Source of the DNA: Armatimonadota bacterium
Lineage (GTDB): Bacteria; Armatimonadota; HRBIN16
Direction: 5' to 3'
DNA: 64,000 bases
Assembly (NCBI GenBank): GCA_026003175.1
Contig: BPGT01000005.1
Location: forward strand, 1-64,000
Part shown: in pieces, positions 16,762-25,879 of the stretch
How the letters are laid out: each line of letters begins with the position of its first letter
Numbering within the stretch: position 1 is the first letter of the stretch
The notes under the pieces: generated by a model
What the model saw: the letters and a program-made list of their open reading frames with translations, nothing else
Told to the model about the DNA's origin: nothing
Databases searched by the model: none
Position numbers and translations under genes: made by a program

Positions 16762-17836
16762 GGGTTGTTACCTCCGTCAGAGTGCGTTCCAGCGCATGCA
16801 TCAATTCCGAAACCGTGATCATGTCCATACAGTCGGAGTGTTCACGACGAGGCGTGTGCCCATTGCACACCGGACATTCGTGTTTGTGCGTGATCAGTCG
16901 GTGCTCCTGCCCGTATGGCGCGGTGCGCAGATGATTGGTGGGACCGTACAGCCCAATGACCGGTCTCCCCAGAGCCACCGAGATATGCGCGGAGCCGGTA
17001 TCACCACAGAGGTGCACCACGCTCCTGCGCAGGACGGCAGCGAGCTCCTTCAAACTTGTCTTGCCCACCATATCCACAAAAGGTGCAGAGGTACGGGCGC
17101 GGATCTCGTCTGCGAGCGGTCGGTCCGCCTTGCCTCCCACCAGCACCACCGGAATCGGATATTGCCGGTCAATGCGTGTGATAACCTCCGCCCAGCGTTC
17201 GGTGCGCCAGCGTTTGAAGGGTTGACCAGCGGACGGGTTGATGGAGATAAAACCTTCCGGTGGGGAGATGCCCTCTTCTTCCAGCAGGTGACAAACCTTC
17301 TCGTCCGTCTCGGGTGGGATGAACAGCGGAAACTCCACCAGCTCCGTCTGCGCGCCTAAATAGCGTGCTACATCCAGATATTCCTGCACCACGTGCACGC
17401 TGGTCGGTTCCTTCGGTACCACGCGGTTGAACAGCCATGCTCCCTCACGCTGCCAGTGATAGCCCAGGCGCACAGGCGCGCCAGTGAGCCATGCTACCAC
17501 CGCGCTTTTCAATAAACCCTGCAGGTCTATTGCCAGCTGGAAGCGGCGGGAGCGCAACACCCCTATTATCCGACGAGCTTGCTGCCATGTGCGCGGATGC
17601 CAGGCACCGTGTCGCCACGCTTTGCCGGGAATGGTAATCACCTCGTGCAGGTAAGGATTGCCGATGACCATCTCCGCACAACGCTCTTCGACGATCCAGG
17701 TGATTTGCAGGTGGGGGAAACTGCGCTTGAGGGCAGCGGACACAGGCAAAGCGTGTACCACGTCACCGATGGAGCTCAGCTTTACGATAGCAACCCGCTC
17801 GATACGCTGCATATCAACGCGCGGCGCTTGTCGCAT
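16754..17836 (-). CDS. glycosyltransferase family 9 (heptosyltransferase-like)
   Basis: A 360-residue second GT9 enzyme. The N-terminal VAIVKLSSIGDVVHALPVSAALKRSFP and the C-terminal LCGDTGSAHISVALGRPVIGLYGPT are diagnostic for the heptosyltransferase I/II fold. The true start is ATG 17836: CACCGGAGGAGATTC stands directly upstream, and the 44 residues before it in the open frame overlap the acyltransferase gene. The overlap with the acyltransferase is 23 bp. A cysteine pair near the C-terminus (CPVCNG) is common in this subfamily. Confidence 0.88.
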   Translation of the reverse strand: MRQAPRVDMQRIERVAIVKLSSIGDVVHALPVSAALKRSFPHLQITWIVEERCAEMVIGNPYLHEVITIPGKAWRHGAWHPRTWQQARRIIGVLRSRRFQLAIDLQGLLKSAVVAWLTGAPVRLGYHWQREGAWLFNRVVPKEPTSVHVVQEYLDVARYLGAQTELVEFPLFIPPETDEKVCHLLEEEGISPPEGFISINPSAGQPFKRWRTERWAEVITRIDRQYPIPVVLVGGKADRPLADEIRARTSAPFVDMVGKTSLKELAAVLRRSVVHLCGDTGSAHISVALGRPVIGLYGPTNHLRTAPYGQEHRLITHKHECPVCNGHTPRREHSDCMDMITVSELMHALERTLTEVTTHV

Positions 17837-18809
17837 GAATCTCCTCCGGTGGGCGTGTCTTCCAGCGATTATGCAGCCACAGCCACTGCGACGGGTGCTT
17901 TCGTATCTGTTGCTCGATAAGCGCGGTAATGCGCGCCATAATCTCGGCCACGTCACGCTCCTTATCATCCGAGGGCTGAACGACGAAAGGCGGCAGCATT
18001 TCGAATAGATAGGTATTATCCGGCTGGCGTGTGCAGAACACAGGCAACAGAGGCGCGCCGCTGCGCAGAGCGAGCAAAGCAGGACCAGCTACCGTGCCCG
18101 CCAACCTCCCGAAAAAGGGCACGAATACGTCGCCAGCGTTTTGGTCGGGCAGCAATGCCACGAGTTCGTTACGCCTCAACGCCTGCAGAACCGGGCGCAC
18201 CGCTTGCCCCCTTGGAATCACGCGGTACCCCCCGCGCTCACGAATGCGGTTGACCAGTACCGTGGTCGCCGAGTCATCGGCGTCACGTGCCACTACGTTC
18301 AGAACATATCCCTTGCATTGTGTGAGGTATCGCGCGGCAATTTCCCAATTGCCATAATGCGCGGTGATGATAAGCGTGCCCTTACCCTGCTGGAGGCACC
18401 ATTGCAGATGCTCCTCGCCTACCAGGGTCACCATGCGGCGCAAGTCGTCCGGCGACAAACCATCCCCCACTAGAAACTCCATCAGCGATTTGGCGAAATG
18501 AACGAACACCTGCTGCACCAGCTGCCGGCGCTGCTCACCTGAAAGAGAGCCTCCGTACGCCATCTGCAGGTTGCGGTCGGCGATAGTGCGGTATCGACGC
18601 GACAGCCGATATGCCAGCCTTCCCAGCCGCTCGCCCACCCTGTACAGCACGGGCAGTGGCACGCGCTTTGCCAGCTGATGCAATGCCAGCAGCGCCATGC
18701 GCCCGGCAAAGCCACTCAACCGCTTGAGAAGACCGGTTTGCCTTCGCGCTGCCCCCACCAGGCTTACGTCTTTGCCTGCTTTTCTCTGTCGTCCGTTGCC
18801 CCCGTCCAT
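17814..18809 (-). CDS. LpxL/HtrB-family lysophospholipid (lipid A) acyltransferase
   Basis: A 331-residue membrane-associated acyltransferase, probably adding a secondary acyl chain to lipid A. The catalytic HX4E is H151-YGNW-E156 (TAHYGNWE), followed by the RGQAVRPVLQALRRNE, ALLPDQNAG and FFGRLAGTVAGPALLALR regions expected of HtrB/LpxL. I prefer ATG 18809. The 13 residues upstream in the open frame overlap a TATTATAAT box. It heads an operon with the two heptosyltransferase-like genes, which together indicate an LPS-bearing outer membrane. Confidence 0.88.
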   Translation of the reverse strand: MDGGNGRQRKAGKDVSLVGAARRQTGLLKRLSGFAGRMALLALHQLAKRVPLPVLYRVGERLGRLAYRLSRRYRTIADRNLQMAYGGSLSGEQRRQLVQQVFVHFAKSLMEFLVGDGLSPDDLRRMVTLVGEEHLQWCLQQGKGTLIITAHYGNWEIAARYLTQCKGYVLNVVARDADDSATTVLVNRIRERGGYRVIPRGQAVRPVLQALRRNELVALLPDQNAGDVFVPFFGRLAGTVAGPALLALRSGAPLLPVFCTRQPDNTYLFEMLPPFVVQPSDDKERDVAEIMARITALIEQQIRKHPSQWLWLHNRWKTRPPEEIHATSAAR

Positions 18810-18816
18810 TCTGGCT

Positions 18817-18822
18817 ATTATA
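18817..18822 (-). promoter_or_regulatory. -10 box almost abutting the acyltransferase start
   Basis: On the minus strand TATAAT is followed by only 7 nt before ATG 18809. No good -35 box is visible at normal spacing. If it is used, the mRNA would be leaderless or nearly so, which fits the absence of a Shine-Dalgarno sequence. Confidence 0.4.
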
Positions 18823-18918
18823 ATACCCCTGCTGAGGCGAAACGGCAAGGGTAGAGGAGTTCGGAACGTCTGTGACGAAGATAAACCCAGCTACATCTCG
18901 TGAGGAGGAGAGTCTATC

Positions 18919-19566
18919 ATGAAGAAACTGGTGGTGTTGGCCATCTGCGCTGTGTGCGCACTGCCTGCTCTGGCACAAAGCACCTTATTGCCTTCGCGTA
19001 GTGGCACCATCTTCGGTCCCACTGGCTTATTCAGCGTACCGACCGCCGATGTGCTGACCGCACGCAAGTTCCAGATAGGCACGCACTTCGGACGCGACCT
19101 GAGCACCGTAGCGGTAAATGCAGGCTTCGCGAATTTTGTGGAGGTAGGGGTGGCTTATCTGGACCGTGACGATGCCGACAACCGCACCATCGCCAACGCT
19201 AAGGTACAGTTCATCCCGACCGGTTTTGAAAATTTGAAAATCGGCGTAGGGGTGATTGATATCGCGAAGGCGGTGGAGAGAACCGGCTATATCATGGTCA
19301 CGACGCGGGCAAAGGTTCCGCCAGATGTAGAAGACACGATGTCACAGATTATCCTGCATGCGGGTTATGGCACAGGTCTGTTCCGTGAGAAGATTATCGG
19401 CGGCGCAGAGGGTGTGATCGACGGAAAGTGGCGAGTGATTCTGGAGTACGACGGAGATAACGTCAACGGCGGCTTGCGTTACAGCCACGATGAGTACTTG
19501 CGCCTGCAAGCGGGCATCCTGCGCAATCAGCTGTTCTTCAGTGCGGGTTATACGCTGGAGTTCTAG
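18919..19566 (+). CDS. YjbH-like outer-membrane beta-barrel protein
   Basis: A 215-residue exported protein with signal peptide (MKKLVVLAICAVCALPALAQ). FGPTGLFSVPTADVLTARKF resembles the GxTGLxxxPTAxxL opening of the YjbH/exopolysaccharide-associated barrel family. Alternating aromatic/hydrophobic strands follow, and the protein ends in a terminal Phe (SAGYTLEF), typical of BAM substrates. It is much shorter than enterobacterial YjbH. The ribosome-binding site is GAGGAGGAGAG. It is divergent from the LPS operon, consistent with an envelope role. Confidence 0.7.
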   Translation: MKKLVVLAICAVCALPALAQSTLLPSRSGTIFGPTGLFSVPTADVLTARKFQIGTHFGRDLSTVAVNAGFANFVEVGVAYLDRDDADNRTIANAKVQFIPTGFENLKIGVGVIDIAKAVERTGYIMVTTRAKVPPDVEDTMSQIILHAGYGTGLFREKIIGGAEGVIDGKWRVILEYDGDNVNGGLRYSHDEYLRLQAGILRNQLFFSAGYTLEF

Positions 19567-19798
19567 CAGTTGGTCAGCACCGACCATTGTGACGTTGACG
19601 TTCCGATTGGTCCTTGTGCCATTCTGAACGAGGCGAAGAATCTCGCTGTCGCGATGGACTGGGGTGCTTCGCTGGCAATCAGCACGACAGGAAAACATAC
19701 CTATCGTGTCACTCTGAGCGAAGCGAAGAGTCTCCGATCGAGCTACCAGGGGACGCTTCGCCAACGTTCCATATGGCAAAGGAAAAGGAGGTGACATC
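19567..19798 (+). repeat. dispersed GAGCGAAGCGAAGA-type repeats
   Basis: Two related segments, around 19612-19655 (CATTCTGAACGAGGCGAAGAA) and 19708-19735 (CACTCTGAGCGAAGCGAAGA), match the widespread short repeat found between genes in many bacteria. The small open frames across them are artefacts. The last 15 bases hold the AAAGGAGGTGA site of the next gene. Confidence 0.6.
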
Positions 19799-20986
19799 AT
19801 GAGGTTCTTTATGCTCGCTGGCTGCCTGATGCTGTGCATCGCCTGTGTCGCTGCTCTGGGGGCGGGGTTCGAAATTCGCCTGAACGTGCTTACCCAGGGA
19901 GACGCCCCCACCCTTGTTATCGCGAACCTGCCTTCCACAGTGAAAACGAACGAGGTGCGTTTGCTCCTGCTGCCCCGGCGCGTGGAGGTGCCCTGTGATG
20001 TTCGGTTAGCAGATAAAGGCGTCCGTCAGCTGGTGTGGATACATCCGGGAGGTAAACGGGAGTACGTGGTGGAGACAAAAGCTCCTTCCTGTCCCCTGCT
20101 CTGGGAAACGCGGCTGAAGGAGAACGCTCTCGAAATCACTCGTAGTGGGAAACTGGTAGCCGGCTACGTCTTCTCCGGTGCTACTAAACCCTACCTTTAT
20201 CCCATTCACGCCCAAACCGGAGTGCCCATGACTCGCGCCTACCCGATGGAGCAGCGCGAAGGCGAGTCCACCGACCACCCTCATCAACGTTCTTTCTGGT
20301 TCACACACGGTGATGTGAACGGCGTTGATTTCTGGGGTGAAATCGGAGAAAAGGGACGTATCGTGCACCGTGAGTTTTCGGACATCTCTGGCGGGCGCGT
20401 GGGCACGTTCATTATCACACGCAACGAGTGGCGCACTCCGCAGGGGCAGGTGTTATGCACGGATACCCGTGAAGTGTGCGTGTACGACATGGCTGACCTG
20501 CGCATCATTGACTTCACTGTCACCATTCATGCAGGCGACCAGCCGTTGCGCTTCGGCGACACCAAAGAGGGCACTTTCGGTATCCGCATCCCCACCAGCA
20601 TGGAGCAGCGTCACGGTAAAGGCACCATACTGACCGCGGAGGGCAAGCGAGACAGGGAAGCATGGGGCACACGCGCCGTCTGGTGTACATACAGTGGAGA
20701 CGTGGGTGGTGAGATATACAGCATCTCGGTGTTTGATCATCCCGGCAACCCGCACCACCCCACCTACTGGCACGTGCGCGACTACGGGTTGTTTGCTGCC
20801 AACCCGTTCGGCTGGCACGACTTCCAGAACGACCCGAACGTGGATGGCAGTCTCACCGTTCCTGCAGGCGGTCAGATAACGTTCCGCTACCGCACCATCT
20901 TCGCGAAGGGAGCAATACCCGCCGAGAAGCTGAGCGCACTATACGAGGCGTTTGCCACATTGGCGAAGGTGCAGGTGGTTCCATAG
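19799..20986 (+). CDS. DUF6807 (PmoA-like) secreted protein
   Basis: A 395-residue protein with signal peptide (residues 1-22). The C-terminal two thirds match the DUF6807/PmoA family: KPYLYPIHAQTGVPMTRAYPM, DHPHQRSFWFTHGDVNGVDFW, FGIRIPTSM, and HPTYWHVRDYGLFAANPFG. The conserved His/Trp pattern (DHPHQRSFWF) suggests a sugar- or metal-binding beta-sandwich. The family name PmoA is historical and does not mean methane monooxygenase. A paralogue lies at 30438-31580 in a Gfo/Idh/MocA operon, pointing to carbohydrate metabolism. Strong AAAGGAGGTGA site. Confidence 0.8.
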   Translation: MRFFMLAGCLMLCIACVAALGAGFEIRLNVLTQGDAPTLVIANLPSTVKTNEVRLLLLPRRVEVPCDVRLADKGVRQLVWIHPGGKREYVVETKAPSCPLLWETRLKENALEITRSGKLVAGYVFSGATKPYLYPIHAQTGVPMTRAYPMEQREGESTDHPHQRSFWFTHGDVNGVDFWGEIGEKGRIVHREFSDISGGRVGTFIITRNEWRTPQGQVLCTDTREVCVYDMADLRIIDFTVTIHAGDQPLRFGDTKEGTFGIRIPTSMEQRHGKGTILTAEGKRDREAWGTRAVWCTYSGDVGGEIYSISVFDHPGNPHHPTYWHVRDYGLFAANPFGWHDFQNDPNVDGSLTVPAGGQITFRYRTIFAKGAIPAEKLSALYEAFATLAKVQVVP

Positions 20987-21040
20987 TATGTCTGCCTTTC
21001 CAACAGCCAAAATATCAGGTATACTTTGCTTGGAGAAGCA

Positions 21041-21661
21041 ATGGGATGGCAAATCGAGCTCCGGCGGGTGAACAAGGTTTTCGATGAGCGCGTGGTGCTG
21101 CGGGATATATCGGCAACGGTCAACGCCCCCGGAGCGTGGACGATATTGGGACCAAACGGTAGCGGGAAGAGCACCCTGCTTCGTATCATCGCAGGATTAC
21201 TGACCCCTACGCAGGGTGAGGTGCTGTACCTTCACAACGGAGAACGATTAAGCGCGCACCAGCGACGGCAAGCGGTGGGCATGGTCGCTCCCGACATCGC
21301 CCTGTATCGTCCGCTGACCGCTCTGGAAAATCTGCGGTTTTTCGCTAAGGCGCGTGGATTGCCGGTGCGAGATAGCGACCTGCTATGGTGGCTGGAGCGG
21401 GTACAACTTCGCTCACGAGCACATGACCCGGTGTCCGCTTTCTCTACCGGCATGGTACAACGCCTTAAGCTATTGACTGCACTGGTGCACCGCCCACCTG
21501 TGTTGCTGCTGGACGAACCGGGCAGCAACCTGGACGAAACGGGGATGAAGTTCATTCGCGAAACGGTCAGGGAGCAGGCACAACATGGCATCGTTATCAT
21601 CGCCACCAACGACAGTCGAGAGCTGGGCTACGGCGAACCGCTCATCCAGCTGGGTAAGTGA
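21041..21661 (+). CDS. ccmA: heme ABC exporter ATP-binding protein CcmA
   Basis: A 206-residue ABC ATPase opening the cytochrome c maturation operon. Walker A GPNGSGKST (residues 37-45), signature SAFSTGMVQRLKL, Walker B LLLDEPGSNLD. With CcmB it powers release of holo-CcmE from CcmC. I start it at ATG 21041 (GGAG 7 nt upstream), not at the in-frame codon 15 nt before. Its end overlaps ccmB by 77 bp. A TATACT box lies about 20 nt upstream. Confidence 0.88.
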   Translation: MGWQIELRRVNKVFDERVVLRDISATVNAPGAWTILGPNGSGKSTLLRIIAGLLTPTQGEVLYLHNGERLSAHQRRQAVGMVAPDIALYRPLTALENLRFFAKARGLPVRDSDLLWWLERVQLRSRAHDPVSAFSTGMVQRLKLLTALVHRPPVLLLDEPGSNLDETGMKFIRETVREQAQHGIVIIATNDSRELGYGEPLIQLGK

Positions 21662-22319
21662 AGCAGTTGCCGTCTTCGCGAAGGACTGGTTGCTGGAGCT
21701 GCGTACACGGGTCGCGCTGGGCGCGGTGGTACTGTTTGCAGTCACATCGGTCGTGGCGTCGAGCTTTGCTCTTGCGCCGCCTTCGGGCGTGCCTGCTGAA
21801 GTGAAAGCTGCCCTGTTATGGGTGGTGGTTTTCTTTGCAGCGGTAGCGGGTTTATCGCGCGTGTTTGTGGTGGAAGAGGAGACACGCACAGCAGATGCCC
21901 TGAGGCTGGCAGTGTCTCCGGTGGGGGTGTTTGTGGGCAAGCTGGCGTTTAATGCGGTGTTGATGTGGGTTTTGTGCCTTGTGACAGTACCGTTATACCT
22001 GTTACTGCTGGAGGCGCCGGTGCAGAATCTCAGCCTTTTCCTCACGGTGGTGGCGCTGGGCAGTAGCGCACTGGCATGTGCGACGACGGCGGTCGGCGCA
22101 ATTGTCGCCAAAGCCACTACACGAGGAGCATTATTCGGCGTGTTGTCGTTCCCGGTGGCTCTGCCGCCTTTGCTGGTAGCGATTCACGGCACGAAAGCGG
22201 CATGGCTGAGCGCAGGCGCATGGCGTGTAGCGATGGGCGACCTGCAGGTGCTAGTAGGGTTCGTTCTGGTGATTGTGCCAGCCTCTCTGCTGGTGTTCGA
22301 GCACATCTGGAGCGAGTGA
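21585..22319 (+). CDS. ccmB: heme exporter permease CcmB
   Basis: A 244-residue membrane protein with about six hydrophobic segments. The region VFAKDWLLELRTR followed by VALGAVVLFAVTSVVASSFAL, then RVFVVEEETRTADALRLAVSP, is the CcmB pattern. ATG 21585 is the only good start in frame, behind AGGGAG, and it overlaps ccmA by 77 bp, more than usual. The first 25 residues look atypical, so a non-ATG start closer to the ccmA stop cannot be excluded. It ends 2 nt before ccmC. Confidence 0.85.
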   Translation: MASLSSPPTTVESWATANRSSSWVSEAVAVFAKDWLLELRTRVALGAVVLFAVTSVVASSFALAPPSGVPAEVKAALLWVVVFFAAVAGLSRVFVVEEETRTADALRLAVSPVGVFVGKLAFNAVLMWVLCLVTVPLYLLLLEAPVQNLSLFLTVVALGSSALACATTAVGAIVAKATTRGALFGVLSFPVALPPLLVAIHGTKAAWLSAGAWRVAMGDLQVLVGFVLVIVPASLLVFEHIWSE

Positions 22320-22321
22320 CG

Positions 22322-23023
22322 ATGAGCAAAACAGGCAAGATATTCACGGCTATCTGGGTTGCTGGCGTGACGGCTGCCGCCTTTTTATGGCTTCCGCCTG
22401 CTCAGGGGTTCCGCAGCCCTGAAGCCGCGCGTATGGTGGTGTTCCATGTACCCTGCGCCATTCTTACCTTCGTGGCATTTCTCGTCAACGCTGTGTATTC
22501 CTGGCACTATCTGCGTTTGCGCCATCCGTTGGCAGACGCCAAGGCGAACGCAGCAGCAGAGCTGGGAATGCTCTTCGCGGTGCTGGCAACGGTCACGGGC
22601 TCGTTGTTCGCCATGGAGCAGTGGGGCAGTGCGTGGAACTGGGACCCGCGCGAGACCTCTATCGTGATGCTGATGCTGGTATACGCAGCGTATTTCGTGC
22701 TGCGCGGCGCAGTGGAAGAAAAGAGTAAGCGCGCGAGGCTCTCGGCAGCGTACGCGCTACTTGCTTTCCCCGCGATGATCTTCCTTATCTGGATACTGCC
22801 CCGAATTGTGGAATCGTTGCACCCGACAAATACGCTGTTTTCTCGTTCGGGACTGGACCCAAGCTACCGCATCACACTGTGGAGCTTTTTCGCAGGACTA
22901 CTGGCGGTTTTCATCTGGATGTTCCGCCTGAGGCTACGGGTGGAACTAGCGGAGGCAAACTTCCGCCAGCAACACCACCGCGACACGATAACTGAAGTCA
23001 CACTGGCAGGAGAGACACGATGA
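22322..23023 (+). CDS. ccmC: heme-handling protein CcmC
   Basis: A 233-residue membrane protein that loads heme onto CcmE. The tryptophan-rich WWD signature EQWGSAWNWDPRETS lies between hydrophobic helices, with conserved periplasmic-loop histidines (VFHVPCAI and the ESLHPTN loop). Translation starts at ATG 22322, two bases after the ccmB stop. Its stop overlaps the ccmD start (ATGA). Confidence 0.9.
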   Translation: MSKTGKIFTAIWVAGVTAAAFLWLPPAQGFRSPEAARMVVFHVPCAILTFVAFLVNAVYSWHYLRLRHPLADAKANAAAELGMLFAVLATVTGSLFAMEQWGSAWNWDPRETSIVMLMLVYAAYFVLRGAVEEKSKRARLSAAYALLAFPAMIFLIWILPRIVESLHPTNTLFSRSGLDPSYRITLWSFFAGLLAVFIWMFRLRLRVELAEANFRQQHHRDTITEVTLAGETR

Positions 23024-23148
23024 ACCCACTGCTTGCCTATATGATTACCCCCCTGCTGATATGGGCAGGGATATTCGGATACCTGTTTTGGCTGGACATG
23101 CGCTTGCGAGCACTGGAAAAACGTCTGGAAGAGGAGGCACGCCGGTGA
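23020..23148 (+). CDS. ccmD: CcmD-like small membrane protein
   Basis: A 42-residue ORF too short for most gene finders. It has a single hydrophobic helix (residues about 5-25, ITPLLIWAGIFGYLFWLDM) followed by a charged helix RLRALEKRLEEEARR. This is the usual shape of CcmD, which stabilises CcmC-CcmE contacts. It overlaps ccmC by ATGA and ccmE by GTGA, so it is translationally coupled on both sides, strong positional evidence that it is real. Confidence 0.82.
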   Translation: MNPLLAYMITPLLIWAGIFGYLFWLDMRLRALEKRLEEEARR

Positions 23149-23537
23149 AAAAGGCTTATCTTTTCGCTATGGGGTTTATCGCGCTAGGGCTTTTCATGGC
23201 AGGACGCGCGATGATTCAGACCATTGTGCCGTATGTCTCGGTGGCGCAAGCGCGTCAGAGCAACGGCAAAGTGCAGGTAAAAGGCAAACTGGTGCCGGGC
23301 TCTCTGCAAATGGACCCCATCCAGAGGGAGACCCGTTTTATCATAGAAGACGCTCAAGGCGACCGCTTGCCCGTCGTACATCCCAAGCTGGCGCAGGGCA
23401 ACGTGGAACAAGCTACGGAGATTGTGGCCATTGGGCAGATGCAAGGCAACACCTTCGTGGCAGAAAAAATCCTGTATAAGTGCCCCTCTAAGTACCAGGG
23501 CAAACAGATGCAGGAGTATCAGGAGAGCTCACAATGA
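23145..23537 (+). CDS. ccmE: heme chaperone CcmE, CxxxY variant
   Basis: A 130-residue periplasmic heme chaperone with an N-terminal anchor helix (residues 4-28) and an OB-fold body (VQVKGKLVPGSL, RFIIEDAQGDRLPVV, EIVAIGQM, FVAEKILYKCPSKY). The usual heme-binding HxxxY is replaced by C113-PSK-Y117, the Cys form reported for archaea and some delta-proteobacteria. The GTG start overlaps ccmD by 4 bp, and the end overlaps ccmF by ATGA. No ccmG or ccmH gene is nearby, also as expected for the variant system. Confidence 0.9.
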   Translation: MKKAYLFAMGFIALGLFMAGRAMIQTIVPYVSVAQARQSNGKVQVKGKLVPGSLQMDPIQRETRFIIEDAQGDRLPVVHPKLAQGNVEQATEIVAIGQMQGNTFVAEKILYKCPSKYQGKQMQEYQESSQ

Positions 23538-25876
23538 ACGCGGCAGAATGGGGTCGTCTCATTATCTATCTGGGCGCAGCGGGTGCGGTCGCAGCAACGG
23601 TGCTGTTCGCTCTCGCCGCCAAACAGGAACGCTGGCTACTGTGGGCAAGACGGGCTTACGCGCTGGCAGTCTTTAGCGCAGTAGCGGCGTTTGGTATCCT
23701 TATCTCGCTGTGCATGCGTAGCGACTTTCGCGTGGTGTACGTCGCCAATTTCAGCTCCAGTGACCTGCCGTGGTACTACAAACTCTCTTCTGCTTGGGCA
23801 GGACAGGAAGGTAGTTTCCTGCTTTGGGCGTTCTGGACGGCGTTGCTGGGTCTGCTGCTCATCCGTCGCCTGAAACGATACGAACCGCTGACAATGGCGG
23901 TGTACAGCAGTATCCTTGCCTTCCTGATGGCGATACTTACCAAACAATCGCCGTTCCTGCTGTATCCTCCCAGCGAAGTACCCCCTGAAGGCATGGGGCT
24001 GAATCCGCTCTTGCAGAACTACTGGATGGCGATACACCCACCCACCATCTTCATCGGCTTCGCTTCGCTGGCAATCCCCTTCTCCATCGCCGTCGCCGCG
24101 TTGTTGCGCAAGGACTGGGATGGCTGGGCGCAAATTGCCATGCCCTTCGTCATCCTTTGCTGGGTGACGCTGGGCGCAGGGCTGATACTGGGCGGCTACT
24201 GGGCTTACGTGACGCTCGGTTGGGGGGGCTTCTGGGGCTGGGACCCGGTAGAAAACTCCTCGCTGGTGCCTTGGCTGGTCATCACGGGGCTGATGCACGG
24301 GCTGGTCGTCCAGCGCAATCGTGGCGGGCTGCATCGCTCCAACCTGCTTCTGGCGCTGCTGGGTGCGCCTCTGTTCTTCTACGGAACCTACATGACGCGC
24401 AGCGGCGCGCTCGCCGAGTCCTCGGTACATGCTTTTGATGCGCTGGCGAAAGGTGCGTTGGGACTGGTTATCGCCATGTTGCTGACCTACACCGTCGGCG
24501 GATTGGGGCTATGGCTGTTCCGCTTGCGCAGTATCCCGGCAAAGCAGACCGCCGAAGGTGTTCTCTCGCGCGACCTGGCGTTCTCGCTGGGTATCATCGC
24601 GCTGGTGGTGATTGCCGGGTTGACGCTCATCGGAGCCTCTATGCCCATCATCTCCCATCTGGTAACCAAACAAAGCAGCGCAGTGGACACCAGCTACTAT
24701 CACATCGCCAATGCCCCCTTCGCCTACGTGATGTTGCTGTTGCTGGGGCTGGTGCCTTTCCTCAGCTGGCGCAAAGTGGACAACACCGACGTGTTTGTCC
24801 AGCGCATTTCTGCGCCCTGGTACGCTACCCTGGTTATCGGGCTGACAGTCGCCTTCGTCTCATACTTCATGAGGCTGCCTGTGGCTGTGAGCGTTTTCTT
24901 CCTGATGCTTCTGGCGACGTTCACCATCCTGTCTAACGCCATACTGGTATGGCGTCTGGCCAGACGCAGTCCGATGAGCATGGGGGGATACCTCACGCAT
25001 GTGGGCGTAGGGCTGGTGTTGTTGGGCGCGGCAGCCAGCGCGTTCTACGAGCAGAAGGCAGAAGCGGTGTTGACCAACGGCATGACCGCCGAAATGTTCG
25101 GCTTCAAAGTAAGCTACGCAGGTATGACGCACCCTGACGAGGAGATGGGCAAGGACAACGCAGTGCGTCTGAAGTTCGAAAGCCTGAATGACGGCAAGAG
25201 CTTCGAGGCACGCCCCGTTTACTATTTTGACACGCACAACCCAATGCAGCCACGTCGCGTCGCCGAGCCACATATCTACAAACATGCGCTGTACGATATG
25301 TATATCGCTATCGGCAGCGACGGCGGAGGCGTCATCGAGCGAATGCAGGACCCGGGTAAGACGTTGTCCATCCGCCGCGGCGAAACCAAGAAGATGGGCG
25401 AGTATACCATCCACTTCAAGAACTTCCAGATACGGGGTACGATGGGGGGGCCTGACATGAGCATCGGAGCGGTGCTCGATGTAGAATATAAAGGGAAGAA
25501 AACGGAGCTCATACCGGAGGCGGTGCTCGGCAAAGGCTGGAGACCCGCGAAGCTGCCCGGTGGCGGCGAGGTAGCTATCTTCGCCGATGAAATCAATGCA
25601 AACGAACGGCAGGTGATGCTCCATTTCTTTGGAATGCCCGGGCAGATCACCATGCCCGACCATGTTATCGTGCCAGTGGAGGTCAAGCTGAAGCCGCTTA
25701 TCAACCTCGTCTGGCTGGGCACGATACTGATGATGCTGGGTGGCGGCATAGCCATGCGCCGGCGGTTCGCCGAGCTTCGGCAGGAACAGCCACAACCGTC
25801 TGCTACACCGATAGTGCTGGGCAAACAGCCCAAAGCCCGTACGAAACCAGCTCCAGGAGTGACTGGAGGGCATTAG
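23534..25876 (+). CDS. ccmF: cytochrome c heme lyase CcmF
   Basis: A 780-residue polytopic membrane protein that attaches heme to apocytochromes. Seen: SSAWAGQEGSFLLW (about 85-98), NPLLQNYWMAIHPP (157-170), and the WWD signature GWGGFWGWDPVENSSLVPWL (229-248), followed by HGLVVQRNRGG and THVGVGLVLLGAAAS. A soluble domain of about 220 residues (about 510-730) precedes a final helix. It is longer than most CcmF proteins because of the C-terminal tail (RRFAELRQEQ onward). Last ccm gene of the run; panD follows 3 nt later. Confidence 0.93.
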   Translation: MNAAEWGRLIIYLGAAGAVAATVLFALAAKQERWLLWARRAYALAVFSAVAAFGILISLCMRSDFRVVYVANFSSSDLPWYYKLSSAWAGQEGSFLLWAFWTALLGLLLIRRLKRYEPLTMAVYSSILAFLMAILTKQSPFLLYPPSEVPPEGMGLNPLLQNYWMAIHPPTIFIGFASLAIPFSIAVAALLRKDWDGWAQIAMPFVILCWVTLGAGLILGGYWAYVTLGWGGFWGWDPVENSSLVPWLVITGLMHGLVVQRNRGGLHRSNLLLALLGAPLFFYGTYMTRSGALAESSVHAFDALAKGALGLVIAMLLTYTVGGLGLWLFRLRSIPAKQTAEGVLSRDLAFSLGIIALVVIAGLTLIGASMPIISHLVTKQSSAVDTSYYHIANAPFAYVMLLLLGLVPFLSWRKVDNTDVFVQRISAPWYATLVIGLTVAFVSYFMRLPVAVSVFFLMLLATFTILSNAILVWRLARRSPMSMGGYLTHVGVGLVLLGAAASAFYEQKAEAVLTNGMTAEMFGFKVSYAGMTHPDEEMGKDNAVRLKFESLNDGKSFEARPVYYFDTHNPMQPRRVAEPHIYKHALYDMYIAIGSDGGGVIERMQDPGKTLSIRRGETKKMGEYTIHFKNFQIRGTMGGPDMSIGAVLDVEYKGKKTELIPEAVLGKGWRPAKLPGGGEVAIFADEINANERQVMLHFFGMPGQITMPDHVIVPVEVKLKPLINLVWLGTILMMLGGGIAMRRRFAELRQEQPQPSATPIVLGKQPKARTKPAPGVTGGH

Positions 25877-25879
25877 CGG

